Below are positions 6,207-14,542 of a stretch of 64,000 nucleotides of DNA, piece by piece. The number at the start of each line of letters is the position of its first letter. The stretch's first letter is position 1. A program made the translations under genes and the position numbers. The DNA comes from Ramlibacter alkalitolerans. GTDB taxonomy: Bacteria > Pseudomonadota > Gammaproteobacteria > Burkholderiales > Burkholderiaceae_C. The notes under the pieces were generated by a model, which saw only the letters and a program-made list of their open reading frames with translations, searched no databases and was not told the DNA's origin. Where the stretch lies: contig NZ_JAEQND010000011.1 in assembly GCF_016722765.1 (NCBI RefSeq), forward strand, positions 1 through 64,000, read 5' to 3'.

Positions 6207-8046
6207 AGGCCGGCTTGCCGAGATAGGCGTTGACCACTTCGCTGTCCTTCATGACCTCCGCGGCCTCGCCCTGGGCGATCAGCTTGCCGTGGTTCAGGAC
6301 CACGATGCGGTCCGTGAGCGCCATGACGGCGCGCATCACGTGCTCCACGAACACGATGGTCGCACCCTGGTCGCGGATGCGGCGGATCAGCTCGATGGCC
6401 TCGTTGATCTCGCCGGGCGTGAGGCCGGACAGCACTTCGTCCAGCAGCACCAGCCGCGGCCGCGCCGCCAGCGCCCGCGCGAGTTCGAGGAACTTGCGCT
6501 GGTGCAGGTTCAGGTCTTCGGGCAGCGCATGGGCGCGCGCCTGCAGGCCGGTGAATTCCAGCCACTTCCACGCCTCGCGCACCGCCTGCTTCTGCGGCAG
6601 CGAGGCGCAGCCGAACATGGCGACCAGCGAGACGTTCTGCAGCACCGTCATGTGCGCGAACGGGCGCGGGATCTGGTAGGTGCGGGCGATGCCCGCGTGC
6701 GCCATGCGGTGCGCGGGGGCGCCGGTGAGATTGCGGCCGTCGAACAGGATCTCGCCACCGGAGAGCGGATAGTGGCCGCTGACGACGTTGATCAGCGTGG
6801 ACTTGCCGGAGCCGTTCGGGCCGAGCAGGCCGAGGATCTCGCCCTGGCGCACCTGCAGGTTCACCTTGTCTAGGGCTTGCACGCCTTTGAAGGCCTTGGA
6901 GAGGGCGCGGACTTCGAGGAGGGGCGCGGAAGGGGTCGTGCGGGCCGCCGCTCGCGGCGGTTCTGGGTCCCGGGCAGTTCCCGGGATGACGGCTTCGCCC
7001 GCTCTTGCGGCTTCGCCTGTGGTCGCGGCCTCGCCCGCTCTTGCGGCTTCGCCTGTGGTTACGGCTTCGCCCGGTTTCGCGGCTTCGCCTGCCGTCACAG
7101 CCGCATCCGCCGTCTTCGGCCGGCGCCGCCGGAAGTGTCCCAGGATCCCCTGCGGCATGAACAGGATCACCAGCACCAGGATCGCCCCGACTGCCGCGCG
7201 ACCCGCCACCGCGTGATCCCCCGCGGTGAAGAAGTACAGCAGCCCGGTGATCGCCGTCGCCCCGATCGCCGGCCCCGCCCAGTGCCGCGTGCCACCCAGC
7301 ACGCTCATGAGCACCACCGTCAGCGGCACCGTGATGTTGAAGGTCTCGCCCGCCGTCACGTACTGCACGAACAGCGCATGGATGCCGCCCGCCACGCCCG
7401 CGAGCGCGCACGAGAGCGCGAAGGCGACCAGCTTGTAGCGGAAGGTGGGCACGCCCATCACCTCCGCCACGTCCTCGTCGTCGTGGATCGCGAACAGGCC
7501 GATGCCCAGGCGCGACGCTTGCACGCGATAGGCCACCAGCAAGGTCACCACCGCCGCCGCCAGCACCATCAGGTAGATCGACCCCGATGCGGTCGGGGCG
7601 AGCTTGGGCACGTCCACCGCATTCAGGTACACGCCCGGGCCGCCATCGATCGGCGTGTTCAGGATGATGGTGGCCACCACGAAGGTGACGGCCAGCGTGA
7701 GCAGCGCGAACAGCTCGCCGCGCACGGCCTTGACGCGGAACACGACGAACCCGAGCAGCAGCCCGAGCAGCGCCGGCAGCAGCGCGGCGAAGGGCAGCGT
7801 CGCGAGGAAGGGCCAGTTCAGCTTTCCGGCAAGCACCGCCGTGGCATACATGCCGATGCCGAAGAAGGCGCCGTGCCCGAACGAGAAGTACCCCGAGTAG
7901 CCGGAGAGGATGTTCCACGACAGCGCCAGCACCATCCAGTGGCACACCAGGTAGAGGATGGACTCGTAGAACGAAGGCACCCCCAGCCAGGGAAGGCTCG
8001 CGAGCAGCAGGCCCACGACTACGATGGCCAGCATGGTGCGCTTCAT
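6199..8046 (-). CDS. Fused LivM permease - LivG ATPase, cluster 1
   Basis: One 615-residue protein. Residues 1 to about 310 are a LivM-type permease (LSWNILSGYSGYFSFGHGAF; RVQASRLGIGLFAIHDDEDV). About 315-372 are a repetitive Ala/Gly/Glu linker, and 375-615 a LivG-type ATPase with Walker A GPNGSGKST and Walker B LVLLDE. The ABC signature is degenerate (LNLHQRK where LSGGQ is expected). Permease and ATPase are normally separate genes. The start at 8046 overlaps the LivH stop by 4 nt (ATGA). The linker DNA consists of GGCTTCGCC-type repeats; see findings. Confidence 0.9.
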   Translation of the reverse strand: MKRTMLAIVVVGLLLASLPWLGVPSFYESILYLVCHWMVLALSWNILSGYSGYFSFGHGAFFGIGMYATAVLAGKLNWPFLATLPFAALLPALLGLLLGFVVFRVKAVRGELFALLTLAVTFVVATIILNTPIDGGPGVYLNAVDVPKLAPTASGSIYLMVLAAAVVTLLVAYRVQASRLGIGLFAIHDDEDVAEVMGVPTFRYKLVAFALSCALAGVAGGIHALFVQYVTAGETFNITVPLTVVLMSVLGGTRHWAGPAIGATAITGLLYFFTAGDHAVAGRAAVGAILVLVILFMPQGILGHFRRRRPKTADAAVTAGEAAKPGEAVTTGEAARAGEAATTGEAARAGEAVIPGTARDPEPPRAAARTTPSAPLLEVRALSKAFKGVQALDKVNLQVRQGEILGLLGPNGSGKSTLINVVSGHYPLSGGEILFDGRNLTGAPAHRMAHAGIARTYQIPRPFAHMTVLQNVSLVAMFGCASLPQKQAVREAWKWLEFTGLQARAHALPEDLNLHQRKFLELARALAARPRLVLLDEVLSGLTPGEINEAIELIRRIRDQGATIVFVEHVMRAVMALTDRIVVLNHGKLIAQGEAAEVMKDSEVVNAYLGKPAYA

Positions 8047-8903
8047 CGCGCGGCACCCGGGCGGAACAGCAGCATCAGGATCAGCAGCGAGAACGACACG
8101 ATCGGCGCCCAGGAGGGCGAGGCCACCGCCATCGTCACTGCCTCGCTCACGCCGATGATCACGCCGGCCACCAGCGGCCCCAGCGCACTGCCGAGCCCGC
8201 CCAGCATCACGGCGGCGAACACGACGCCGACCCAGGCGAAGATCTGCGAGGGCGTGAGCGTGAAGGTGAGCGCCAGGCACACGCCTGCGACCCCCGCGAG
8301 CGCGGCGCAGCCGCCGGCCAGCACCAGCGAGAGCAGGCGCGAGTCGATGCCGAAGGCGGCGGCGATCGGGCCGTCCTCCGCCATCGCGCGCAAGGCCTTG
8401 CCGAGGTCCGTGTAGCGCATGCCCGCCCAGACGCCGAAGGAGATGCCCAGCGCCAGCACCAGCGTGAGCAGTTCGGGGATCGGCACGTAGAGGCTGCCCA
8501 CCATGAACTTCATCGCGCTGTAGGGCGACTCCAGCTTGCGGTAGTCGGCCGTCCAGATGCCCTGGATGCCGGCCTCGATCACCACCGTGATGCCGAAGGT
8601 GACCAGCAGCGAATTGAAGGGCGTGATGGCGAAGCGCGAGAGCACCCACTGCATGCCCACGCCGATGAGGAAGAACAGCGGCGGCACCAGCACCAGCGCG
8701 AGCAGCGGGTCCACATGCCACGCGCCGGCCATCTGGTAGCTCAGGTAGCCGCCCAGGAACACCAGGCCGAAGTGCGACAGGTTGATCTGCCGCAGCAGCC
8801 CCCAGGTGAGCCCCAGCCCCAGTCCGATCAGGCCATACAGCGCCCCGATGAAGATGCCGGAGAGGATGGCCTGGGCGAGGAGGTTGAAGCTGGGGAGCTG
8901 CAT
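8043..8903 (-). CDS. Liv-type ABC permease (LivH-like), cluster 1
   Basis: 286 residues, normal for LivH, with about eight membrane helices. Typical stretches are GALYGLIGLGLGLTWGLLRQ near the start, MRYTDLGKALRAMAEDGPIA in the cytoplasmic loop that contacts the ATPase, and GLGSALGPLVAGVIIGVSE near the end. ATG 8903 is chosen because the longer frame runs back into the binding-protein gene. It lies 14 nt after that gene and is joined to LivMG by a 4-nt overlap. Confidence 0.92.
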   Translation of the reverse strand: MQLPSFNLLAQAILSGIFIGALYGLIGLGLGLTWGLLRQINLSHFGLVFLGGYLSYQMAGAWHVDPLLALVLVPPLFFLIGVGMQWVLSRFAITPFNSLLVTFGITVVIEAGIQGIWTADYRKLESPYSAMKFMVGSLYVPIPELLTLVLALGISFGVWAGMRYTDLGKALRAMAEDGPIAAAFGIDSRLLSLVLAGGCAALAGVAGVCLALTFTLTPSQIFAWVGVVFAAVMLGGLGSALGPLVAGVIIGVSEAVTMAVASPSWAPIVSFSLLILMLLFRPGAAR

Positions 8904-8917
8904 CGTCCTCGCGCCGC

Positions 8918-10114
8918 TCAGTGCATCTGCAGCGAGGCGCCCGGAGCCGCGAAGGACTGCGGCCACACGACCTTCCAGGTGCCGCCCTGCACCTGCTTGA
9001 TCTTCATGAGGTCGTCGCCGTAGTTGTTGGGCCCGTCGAAGCGCAGCCGTCCCTGGATGGTGTCGATGCGGTTCTTCTTCAGGAACTCGGCGATCTTCTT
9101 GTCGTCGAGGCTGTTGGCGCCGCGCACGCCCGCCTCCAGGATCTGCCACGCCGAGTACGAAGCAGCGGCCTGCACTTCCACGTGCGTGTCCGGCAGGCCG
9201 GCCGCCGCGGCGCGCTCGTTGAAGGTCTTGACGAAGGCCGCCGCCTCGCCGTGGTTGGTGAAGGGCGGATGCTCCTCGAAGATGGTCAGGGCCAGGGCGC
9301 CGTCGCCCTCGGGCGACTTGGTCATCGGGCCGGGCGCCGGATAGGTGTGGAAATGCAGCGGCGGCGTGTAGTCGATCTTCTTCATCGCATCGAGCAGCAT
9401 GTTGCCTTCCAGGCCGATGTCGCCCATCCAGACGAAGTCCGGTTTCGCATCCTTGATGCGCGCGGCGATCGGGCCGAAGTCGCGGTTGCCGAAGTCCCAT
9501 TCGAGGAACAGCACTTCCTTCAGGCCGCGCTTCTTCGCCACCTCGCGGCCGCCCAGCGACATGAAGTGCACCGAGGGGAACTTGCTCGTGACGACCGCGA
9601 TGGTCTTGGGCGGCTTCTTCGACGCGGCCAGCATGTCGAACACCGTGTTCGGCACGGTCTGCCCGGGGTCGGGGCCGAGCGCCCAGGCCGGGAACTGCAT
9701 GTCGAACTTGGCCATCGCGGGGATGCCGAAGGTGTGGTGGATCAGGACCTTGCCGTAGCGCTGCGCCACGCCCATGGCCGACAGGATCGCGCCGGTGGCG
9801 TAAGGGCCCATCAGCAGGTCGACCTTGTCGCTGGTCACGAGCTGCTCGTAGAGCGTGCGGGCCAGGTCGGGCTTGGACTGGTCGTCCTTCACGATCCATT
9901 CGACGCGGCGACCGAGCAGGCCGCCGCGCTTGTTCAACTGCTCCACGTACATCTCGCCCACCAGCTTGTGCGTGAGCGCCGTGGCGGAAAGCGGCCCGGT
10001 CAGCGCCAGCGTGCTGCCGATGCGGATCGGCTGGCCGGCGGGCGTCTGCGCCAGCGCGGGCAGTGCCAGCGCGGCGCCGGCGGCGGAAAGGATGCGGCGG
10101 CGGGTGAAGGTCAT
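8918..10114 (-). CDS. Periplasmic substrate-binding protein of Liv-type importer, cluster 1
   Basis: 398 residues. It begins with a twin-arginine-like stretch, TRRRILSAAGAALALPALAQ, then IRIGSTLALTGPLSATA, the standard first strand of type I periplasmic binding proteins (Leu/Ile/Val-binding). A GGAGA box is 8 nt before the ATG. First gene of the transporter part of the operon and downstream of the CoA-transferase. The ligand cannot be read from sequence; an aromatic acid is suggested by context. Confidence 0.9.
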   Translation of the reverse strand: MTFTRRRILSAAGAALALPALAQTPAGQPIRIGSTLALTGPLSATALTHKLVGEMYVEQLNKRGGLLGRRVEWIVKDDQSKPDLARTLYEQLVTSDKVDLLMGPYATGAILSAMGVAQRYGKVLIHHTFGIPAMAKFDMQFPAWALGPDPGQTVPNTVFDMLAASKKPPKTIAVVTSKFPSVHFMSLGGREVAKKRGLKEVLFLEWDFGNRDFGPIAARIKDAKPDFVWMGDIGLEGNMLLDAMKKIDYTPPLHFHTYPAPGPMTKSPEGDGALALTIFEEHPPFTNHGEAAAFVKTFNERAAAAGLPDTHVEVQAAASYSAWQILEAGVRGANSLDDKKIAEFLKKNRIDTIQGRLRFDGPNNYGDDLMKIKQVQGGTWKVVWPQSFAAPGASLQMH

Positions 10115-10146
10115 GCTTGTCTCCTGGTTGTGTCGCTGTCCCGAAT

Positions 10147-10187
10147 CGCTGGGGTTCCGGCGCTGCCGCGCGTCACCGCCAGCCTAC
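10147..10187. repeat. Family A repeat, right half
   Basis: CGCTGGGGTTCCGGCGCTG followed by CGTCACCGCCAGCCTAC. It supplies the TAG stop codon (10184-10186) of the CoA-transferase gene, so the element has landed exactly at the gene's end. Confidence 0.8.
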
Positions 10188-11332
10188 GGTGAGAGCGGTC
10201 GTGGTTTCCAGCCCTGGTTCAATGCCTCGTTGTGCTCCCCCAGCAGCGGCGGCGCCGTCACCTCCAGCGGCCGCTGGCCGTCGAAGGAGACGGGGGAACG
10301 CACGGTGCGGAAGCGCCCGCCCGCCGGATGCTGCGCCTCGACGAACAGCTGCAGGTGCTGCGCCTGCGGATCGTCCGGCACTTCCGCCGTGGTGTACATG
10401 GGTGCATGCGGCACGTCATGGGCCGCCAGCCGCTCGCACCAGGCGGCGCGATCGCGCTGCAGGAAGACCGGCCGCAGCACCTCCGTCAATGCCTCCTGGT
10501 GCGAGATGCGCGCCTCGCGGCTGGCGAAGCGTTCGTCGTCGAACAGGTCCGGCTTTTCCATCGCGCTGGCGAGCCCCTGCCAGAACTTCTCCGGCGAGGA
10601 CATGTGCAGCGCCAGCCACTTGCCGTCGCTGCATTCGAGCACGTACGACTGCGAGACGCTCGGCCGGCTGTAAGGGCCCATCACCTCGCCCGCCGAGAAC
10701 AGGTGGGTGAACGCATCGAGGTTGAAATGCGTCATGGCCTCGAACATGGACAGGTCCACGCGGCGGGCCGTGCCGTGCTTCTCGCGCTCGACCAGCGCGC
10801 CGAGGACGCCGTAGGCGGCGTAGAAGCCGGTCAGCATGTCGGCGATGGCGGGACCGACCACGCGCGGATTGGCCGGATTCACCAGCAGGCCCAGGAAGCC
10901 GCTCGCCGCCTGCGCCACGCTGTCGTACACGGGCCGACGCGCCATGGGGCCGCTGGCACCGAAGCCGCTGATCGCGCAGTACACCAGCTTGCCATTGAGC
11001 CCGCGCAGGCGCTCGAAGCCGGCGCCGATCTGCTCGGCGAAGCCAGGGCGGAAGTTCTGGATGTAGACGTCCGCATCCTGCACCAGCGCGTCGAACTTCT
11101 CCAGGTCCTCCGGCTTGCGCGTGTCCAGCGTGACGCTGCGCTTGTTGCGGTTGACCGTCTGGTAGTGCGGCGAATACAGCCCGCCCTTGAAGGCGCGGAA
11201 CGGATCCCCCGTGCCGGGCAGTTCCACCTTCACGACGTCGGCGCCCAGGTCGGCGAGCAGCATCGCGGCCGCCGGACCGGTGATGAAGGTGCCGTGCTCC
11301 AGCACCCGCACGCCTTCGAGGACCTTGATCAT
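10184..11332 (-). CDS. Class III (CaiB/BaiF) CoA-transferase
   Basis: 382 residues. Opens MIKVLEGVRVLEHGTFITGP and has ADLGADVVKVELPGTGDPFR, both diagnostic of the formyl-CoA transferase/CaiB family. The catalytic Asp is probably D165 in GPAIADMLTGFYAAYG. The enzyme moves CoA between carboxylic acids. It sits 10 nt after a citryl-CoA-lyase-like gene and close to a ring-cleavage dioxygenase, so it may activate a ring-cleavage product for C-C cleavage. The stop codon lies within a family-A repeat. Confidence 0.9.
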   Translation of the reverse strand: MIKVLEGVRVLEHGTFITGPAAAMLLADLGADVVKVELPGTGDPFRAFKGGLYSPHYQTVNRNKRSVTLDTRKPEDLEKFDALVQDADVYIQNFRPGFAEQIGAGFERLRGLNGKLVYCAISGFGASGPMARRPVYDSVAQAASGFLGLLVNPANPRVVGPAIADMLTGFYAAYGVLGALVEREKHGTARRVDLSMFEAMTHFNLDAFTHLFSAGEVMGPYSRPSVSQSYVLECSDGKWLALHMSSPEKFWQGLASAMEKPDLFDDERFASREARISHQEALTEVLRPVFLQRDRAAWCERLAAHDVPHAPMYTTAEVPDDPQAQHLQLFVEAQHPAGGRFRTVRSPVSFDGQRPLEVTAPPLLGEHNEALNQGWKPRPLSP

Positions 11333-11342
11333 GCAGGGGTCC

Positions 11343-12134
11343 TCACTTGGGCATCTCGCCCGTGTATTCGAATTCGCGCGTGGCCTGGTACGACAGCGCG
11401 AAGCCGATCGGATCGCTCTGCTCCTCGTTCAGGTGTGCGATGAGGGCCGCGGTGCGGGCCAGGATCGGCACGCCCTTGAGCGCACCGACCGGGAATCCGA
11501 CGCCCAGCAGCACGGCCGGGATCGCCGCCGACACGTTCAGCTTCAGGTCCTTGCCGACGATGCCGGGGATCACCTCCTCGACGACCTGCGCGATCTCGAT
11601 GAAGTGCTGGCCGGCGCCGGCGCGCCGCGACACCTCGAACAAGGCGTCGACCCGCCGGTCGCGCTGCTTGTGTTCCGGGTGGCCGTAGCCGGGGATGGCC
11701 TGCCTGGCTGCACGCCGGGCGCTCACCACCGCCGTGGCGGCCGCGCGCAGGTCGCCGCCGTGTCGCTGCGCCTCGGTGTCGATCTCGACGAACATCCGCC
11801 CCGCCGTTTCCGAGGCGCCCAGGATGACGGAGCCGCAACCCAGGATGCCCGCCGCCACGGCGCCTTGCAGCGCCTCGGGCGCCGCGGCATAGGTCATGCG
11901 GGCGGCCTGCACGCTGGGCACGAGCCCGTGGTCGGCGATCGCCACCAGCGTGGCGTTGACGACCGCGCTGGTTGCCGCGTCCGGCTTGCGGCCGGTGAGC
12001 AGGAACACGAAGTAGTCGGCGAAGTTCACCTGCCCGATCAGGTCGCGCGAGAGATCCTGCCCGCGCACGACGATCGTGTCCGCGTTGGACGTGGTGATCG
12101 CCGAGCGCGGCACGGTGGCCTTGCCGATCTTCAT
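11343..12134 (-). CDS. Citryl-CoA lyase-like protein (citrate synthase fold)
   Basis: 263 residues, short compared with citrate synthase (about 430) and the right size for the citryl-CoA lyase group. It has FADYFVFLLTGRKP, LVPSVQAARMTYAAAPEALQ, AGILGCGSVILGA, and PGYGHPEHK carrying the catalytic His of the fold. The family cleaves or forms a C-C bond at a CoA thioester. Placed between a dioxygenase and a CoA-transferase gene, it probably splits a CoA-activated intermediate. The real substrate is unknown. Confidence 0.8.
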   Translation of the reverse strand: MKIGKATVPRSAITTSNADTIVVRGQDLSRDLIGQVNFADYFVFLLTGRKPDAATSAVVNATLVAIADHGLVPSVQAARMTYAAAPEALQGAVAAGILGCGSVILGASETAGRMFVEIDTEAQRHGGDLRAAATAVVSARRAARQAIPGYGHPEHKQRDRRVDALFEVSRRAGAGQHFIEIAQVVEEVIPGIVGKDLKLNVSAAIPAVLLGVGFPVGALKGVPILARTAALIAHLNEEQSDPIGFALSYQATREFEYTGEMPK

Positions 12135-12151
12135 CCCTTGCCTTTGGGTAG

Positions 12152-12191
12152 GTAGGCTGGCGGTGAGCAGCGAAGCGCGAACCCCAGCGCT
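12152..12191. repeat. Family A repeat, left half
   Basis: GTAGGCTGGCGGTGAGCAGC followed by GAACCCCAGCGCT, the left arm of the palindromic element that is complete at 21082, 30988 and 40389. It ends at the stop codon of the dioxygenase gene. Confidence 0.8.
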
Positions 12192-13078
12192 CAGGCCGCC
12201 GACGGCACCAGCCGGAAATCGTACTCCGCCGTGTAATACGGCTTGTTCATGTGCCGCCCGTCCGGCGCCCGCCCTGGCGCATGCTTCGGGAACTCCACGA
12301 TCAGGCTGTTGCGCACCCCGAAGACGGCATCCGAGTCGAGATACGGACTGTCCTTGACGAAGATGTGCGTGACCAGCCGCTCGTGGCCGGGCGCCTGCAG
12401 CATCATGTGCATGTGCCCGGGCCGGTTCAGGTGCCGTCCCATCCTGTCCAGCATCGTGCCGACCGGCCCGTCGCCCGGCACCGGATAGAACGTGGGCTTG
12501 ATCGACCAGAAGCGGTAGTTGCCCTCCTGGTCGGTGCGGAACTGGGCCCGCAGGCTCATGTTGTCGCCCTTCTGCATGTCGTACAGGCCGTCGGCGTCGC
12601 CGGACCACACGTCGACTTCGCAGTTCGCGATCGGTTGACCGAAGGTGTCCGTCACGCGGCCGTGGTAGTAGGTCGGCTCGCCGGGATGGCCTTCGCCGAT
12701 GTCGGCGCCGAGTTCCAGCTGCGGTGCCCCGGCCCAGAAGAACGGGCCCTGCACGGTGGCCTCGGTGGGCTTCTCGCCGGGCTGGTCCGCCAGTGCGCGG
12801 GCGCCGCGCGCCTGGTCCAGCGCCACGACCAGCATCGACAGGCCCAGGGTGTCCGACAGCAGGATGAATTCCTGGCGCTTGTCGTCGCACTTCTGGCCGG
12901 TGGCCGTGAGGAACTGGATGCCCGCCATCCATTCCTGCGGGGTCAGGTCGACTTCGCGCATGAAGGCGTGCGCGTGCTTGACCAGGGAGCTCATGATCTG
13001 GTGGAAGCGCGGGTCCTTGCATTCCGCCATGCGGTCGATCACCGCCTGCGCGAAATCGCTGACTTCGAGTTGGGCCAT
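12191..13078 (-). CDS. Intradiol ring-cleavage dioxygenase 1 (catechol/hydroxyquinol type)
   Basis: 295 residues with the N-terminal helical dimerisation region of catechol and hydroxyquinol 1,2-dioxygenases. The iron ligands Y166, Y198, H222 and H224 are all present (GLYDMQ; FYPVPGDGP; RPGHMHMM). It opens a catechol-like ring between the hydroxyls. It resembles the second dioxygenase at 26751 but has a longer insert before GPFFWAGAP. First gene of the minus-strand operon; AGGAG precedes the ATG by about 8 nt. Substrate (catechol, hydroxyquinol or other) is unresolved. Confidence 0.88.
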   Translation of the reverse strand: MAQLEVSDFAQAVIDRMAECKDPRFHQIMSSLVKHAHAFMREVDLTPQEWMAGIQFLTATGQKCDDKRQEFILLSDTLGLSMLVVALDQARGARALADQPGEKPTEATVQGPFFWAGAPQLELGADIGEGHPGEPTYYHGRVTDTFGQPIANCEVDVWSGDADGLYDMQKGDNMSLRAQFRTDQEGNYRFWSIKPTFYPVPGDGPVGTMLDRMGRHLNRPGHMHMMLQAPGHERLVTHIFVKDSPYLDSDAVFGVRNSLIVEFPKHAPGRAPDGRHMNKPYYTAEYDFRLVPSAA

Positions 13079-13288
13079 CGTGGGTCTCCTGGGCGCGGCA
13101 GCGGTCCGCGAAGGGGCGGCCGCGGCGAAAGTGATGGGTTTCGACTGTCACGACCGGCGCGGCCGATCACAATCCGGGCCGACCCTGAGCCGGGCCCGGC
13201 GCGGGCGCCGGCGCGCGCGGCGCGGACCTACGCTCCAGATGCGGAGGCCGTGCTACATTGATCGCGTCCCCGCCGTCAAGGAGGCTCC

Positions 13289-13885
13289 ATGAGCTTGCGC
13301 TGGATTGCCCTGGCTGTCGCCCTGTTCGCCGCTCCGGCCGGATTCGCGCAGACGGCCGCCGCGATCGCGCAGCAGACGCAGCGGGTCGAAGGCGCGCTCA
13401 ACCGCCTGTCGCAGGAGCAGGTCGCGGTCTACCAGCAGTTCCAGATGGTGCTGGAGATGCGGCGCAACGAGGAGCGGCTGGCGCTGCAGAGGCTGCCGAT
13501 CTACCGCCTTTCCACGCTCACCCCGCCGCCCAGCGTCGACGATCTCCAGCGCGACGACAACGCGCGCACCCAGCGCATGAACGAGTTGCAGGCTGAAGGC
13601 GACCGCCTCTACGCCCGCTATCGCGAACTGGAGGAACAGAAGCGGCCGCTGCTCGATGCCTTGTCCACGCTGGCGCAGACGACGCCGGTGCAGGCGACGG
13701 CAGGCGCGGCCCCGGGCACGGAGGTGCCGGTCGACGTCACGGCCATCCCGGTGCCCACGCCGGTACCGCCGGTCACGCAGCCTTCGCCCGGCTTCACGGG
13801 CACCTTCCCCGGATTCACGGGCGGATCGCCCAACTTCCTGCCGGCGCCGGTGCCGCCCCCACCGCCGGCCACGCCATCGCGGTGA
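13289..13885 (+). CDS. Predicted periplasmic coiled-coil protein, function unknown
   Basis: 198 residues. A clear signal peptide (SLRWIALAVALFAAPAGFAQ) is followed by about 100 residues of Gln/Glu/Arg-rich helix likely to form a coiled coil (ELQAEGDRLYARYRELEEQ). The C-terminal tail is Pro-rich with GFTG repeats and ends in PPPPPATPSR. AAGGAGG lies 6 nt before the ATG. No family recognised. It stands alone, divergent from the dioxygenase operon. Confidence 0.7.
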   Translation: MSLRWIALAVALFAAPAGFAQTAAAIAQQTQRVEGALNRLSQEQVAVYQQFQMVLEMRRNEERLALQRLPIYRLSTLTPPPSVDDLQRDDNARTQRMNELQAEGDRLYARYRELEEQKRPLLDALSTLAQTTPVQATAGAAPGTEVPVDVTAIPVPTPVPPVTQPSPGFTGTFPGFTGGSPNFLPAPVPPPPPATPSR

Positions 13886-13898
13886 GCAGCGCGGCGGC

Positions 13899-14285
13899 TC
13901 AGGCCGCCGCCGTCGTGCCGCGCTGGCGCGCGGCCCAGTCGTTGAATTCGCGCACGAACTCCAGGAAGGAGTTGCGGGTGTGCATCACGCCATCGAGCAC
14001 CACGATCGCGTTCGCACGGGGCACGGCCTCGTCGTAGATGCGGCGCAGCGCGGCGCCGTAATCGGCATCGGCCACGTCCTCCTCGGCCACGACTTCGCCG
14101 TAGGCCGTGGTGAGGCTGATGGTGTGGCGGTCGCCCCGACCCTCGGTCGTGGCGACTGGCGCTTTCGCCGAGCCCAGCAGTTCCGGACCCGCCGGCTTGG
14201 CACCCGTTCCCCCCGCGGCTTCGTCGCGGGGCCGGGCACCGAAACGGTCATCCCCGAACTTCTCGAACTCCGACAGCATCTGCAT
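13899..14285 (-). CDS. Hypothetical protein
   Basis: 128 residues, soluble, with a disordered Gly/Ala/Pro-rich start (about residues 15-50). A more ordered second half follows: DADYGAALRRIYDEAVPRAN, then VLDGVMHTRNSFLEFVREF. No family recognised. It converges on the signal-peptide protein upstream of it. The good protein-like second half argues for a real gene; the function is unknown. Confidence 0.5.
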   Translation of the reverse strand: MQMLSEFEKFGDDRFGARPRDEAAGGTGAKPAGPELLGSAKAPVATTEGRGDRHTISLTTAYGEVVAEEDVADADYGAALRRIYDEAVPRANAIVVLDGVMHTRNSFLEFVREFNDWAARQRGTTAAA

Positions 14286-14495
14286 GGCCTGGATCCCTTA
14301 TCTGCACTGCGCACGCCACAAGGTACTGCGCCAGCGATACCGCGGGAGTGGGACACGCGACCACGACCCAGGCTGGCCCGGCTTGAAAGCGCGACGGAGG
14401 CGCGCCTGCCGGTGCGCAAGTGTCACGCACCCTGCCCGCCGGATGGGTCCGACAAGCCGTGTAGGCAGGCGCCCACGCTGAGCCCCGAAAAAGGA

Positions 14496-14521
14496 AAAGG
14501 ACGCCGGTGATGGCGTCCTTT
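14496..14521 (-). terminator. Rho-independent terminator of the RquA-like gene
   Basis: AAAGGACGCC and GGCGTCCTTT form a 10-bp stem with a 6-nt loop. On the minus strand the stem is followed by CCTTTTTCGG, a U-rich run, and it lies 21 nt past the stop at 14543. Confidence 0.8.
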
Positions 14522-14542
14522 GTCGCTGGCGCGTGTGCTGGC

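Noticed and set aside
6955..7100. Possible CRISPR-like or tandem-repeat array
   Set aside because: Repeats are short, unequal and in frame; they encode the linker of the fused LivM-LivG protein and lack unique spacers.
6877..8415. Plus-strand frame of 512 codons across the fused permease-ATPase gene
   Set aside because: Antisense shadow: His/Arg/Gln-rich, no motif, while the minus strand encodes clear LivM and LivG domains.
8047..8721. Extension of the LivMG frame upstream to 8721
   Set aside because: The extra 225 codons overlap LivH in another frame and are Arg/Gly-rich; an ATG at 8046 coupled to the LivH stop is a better start.
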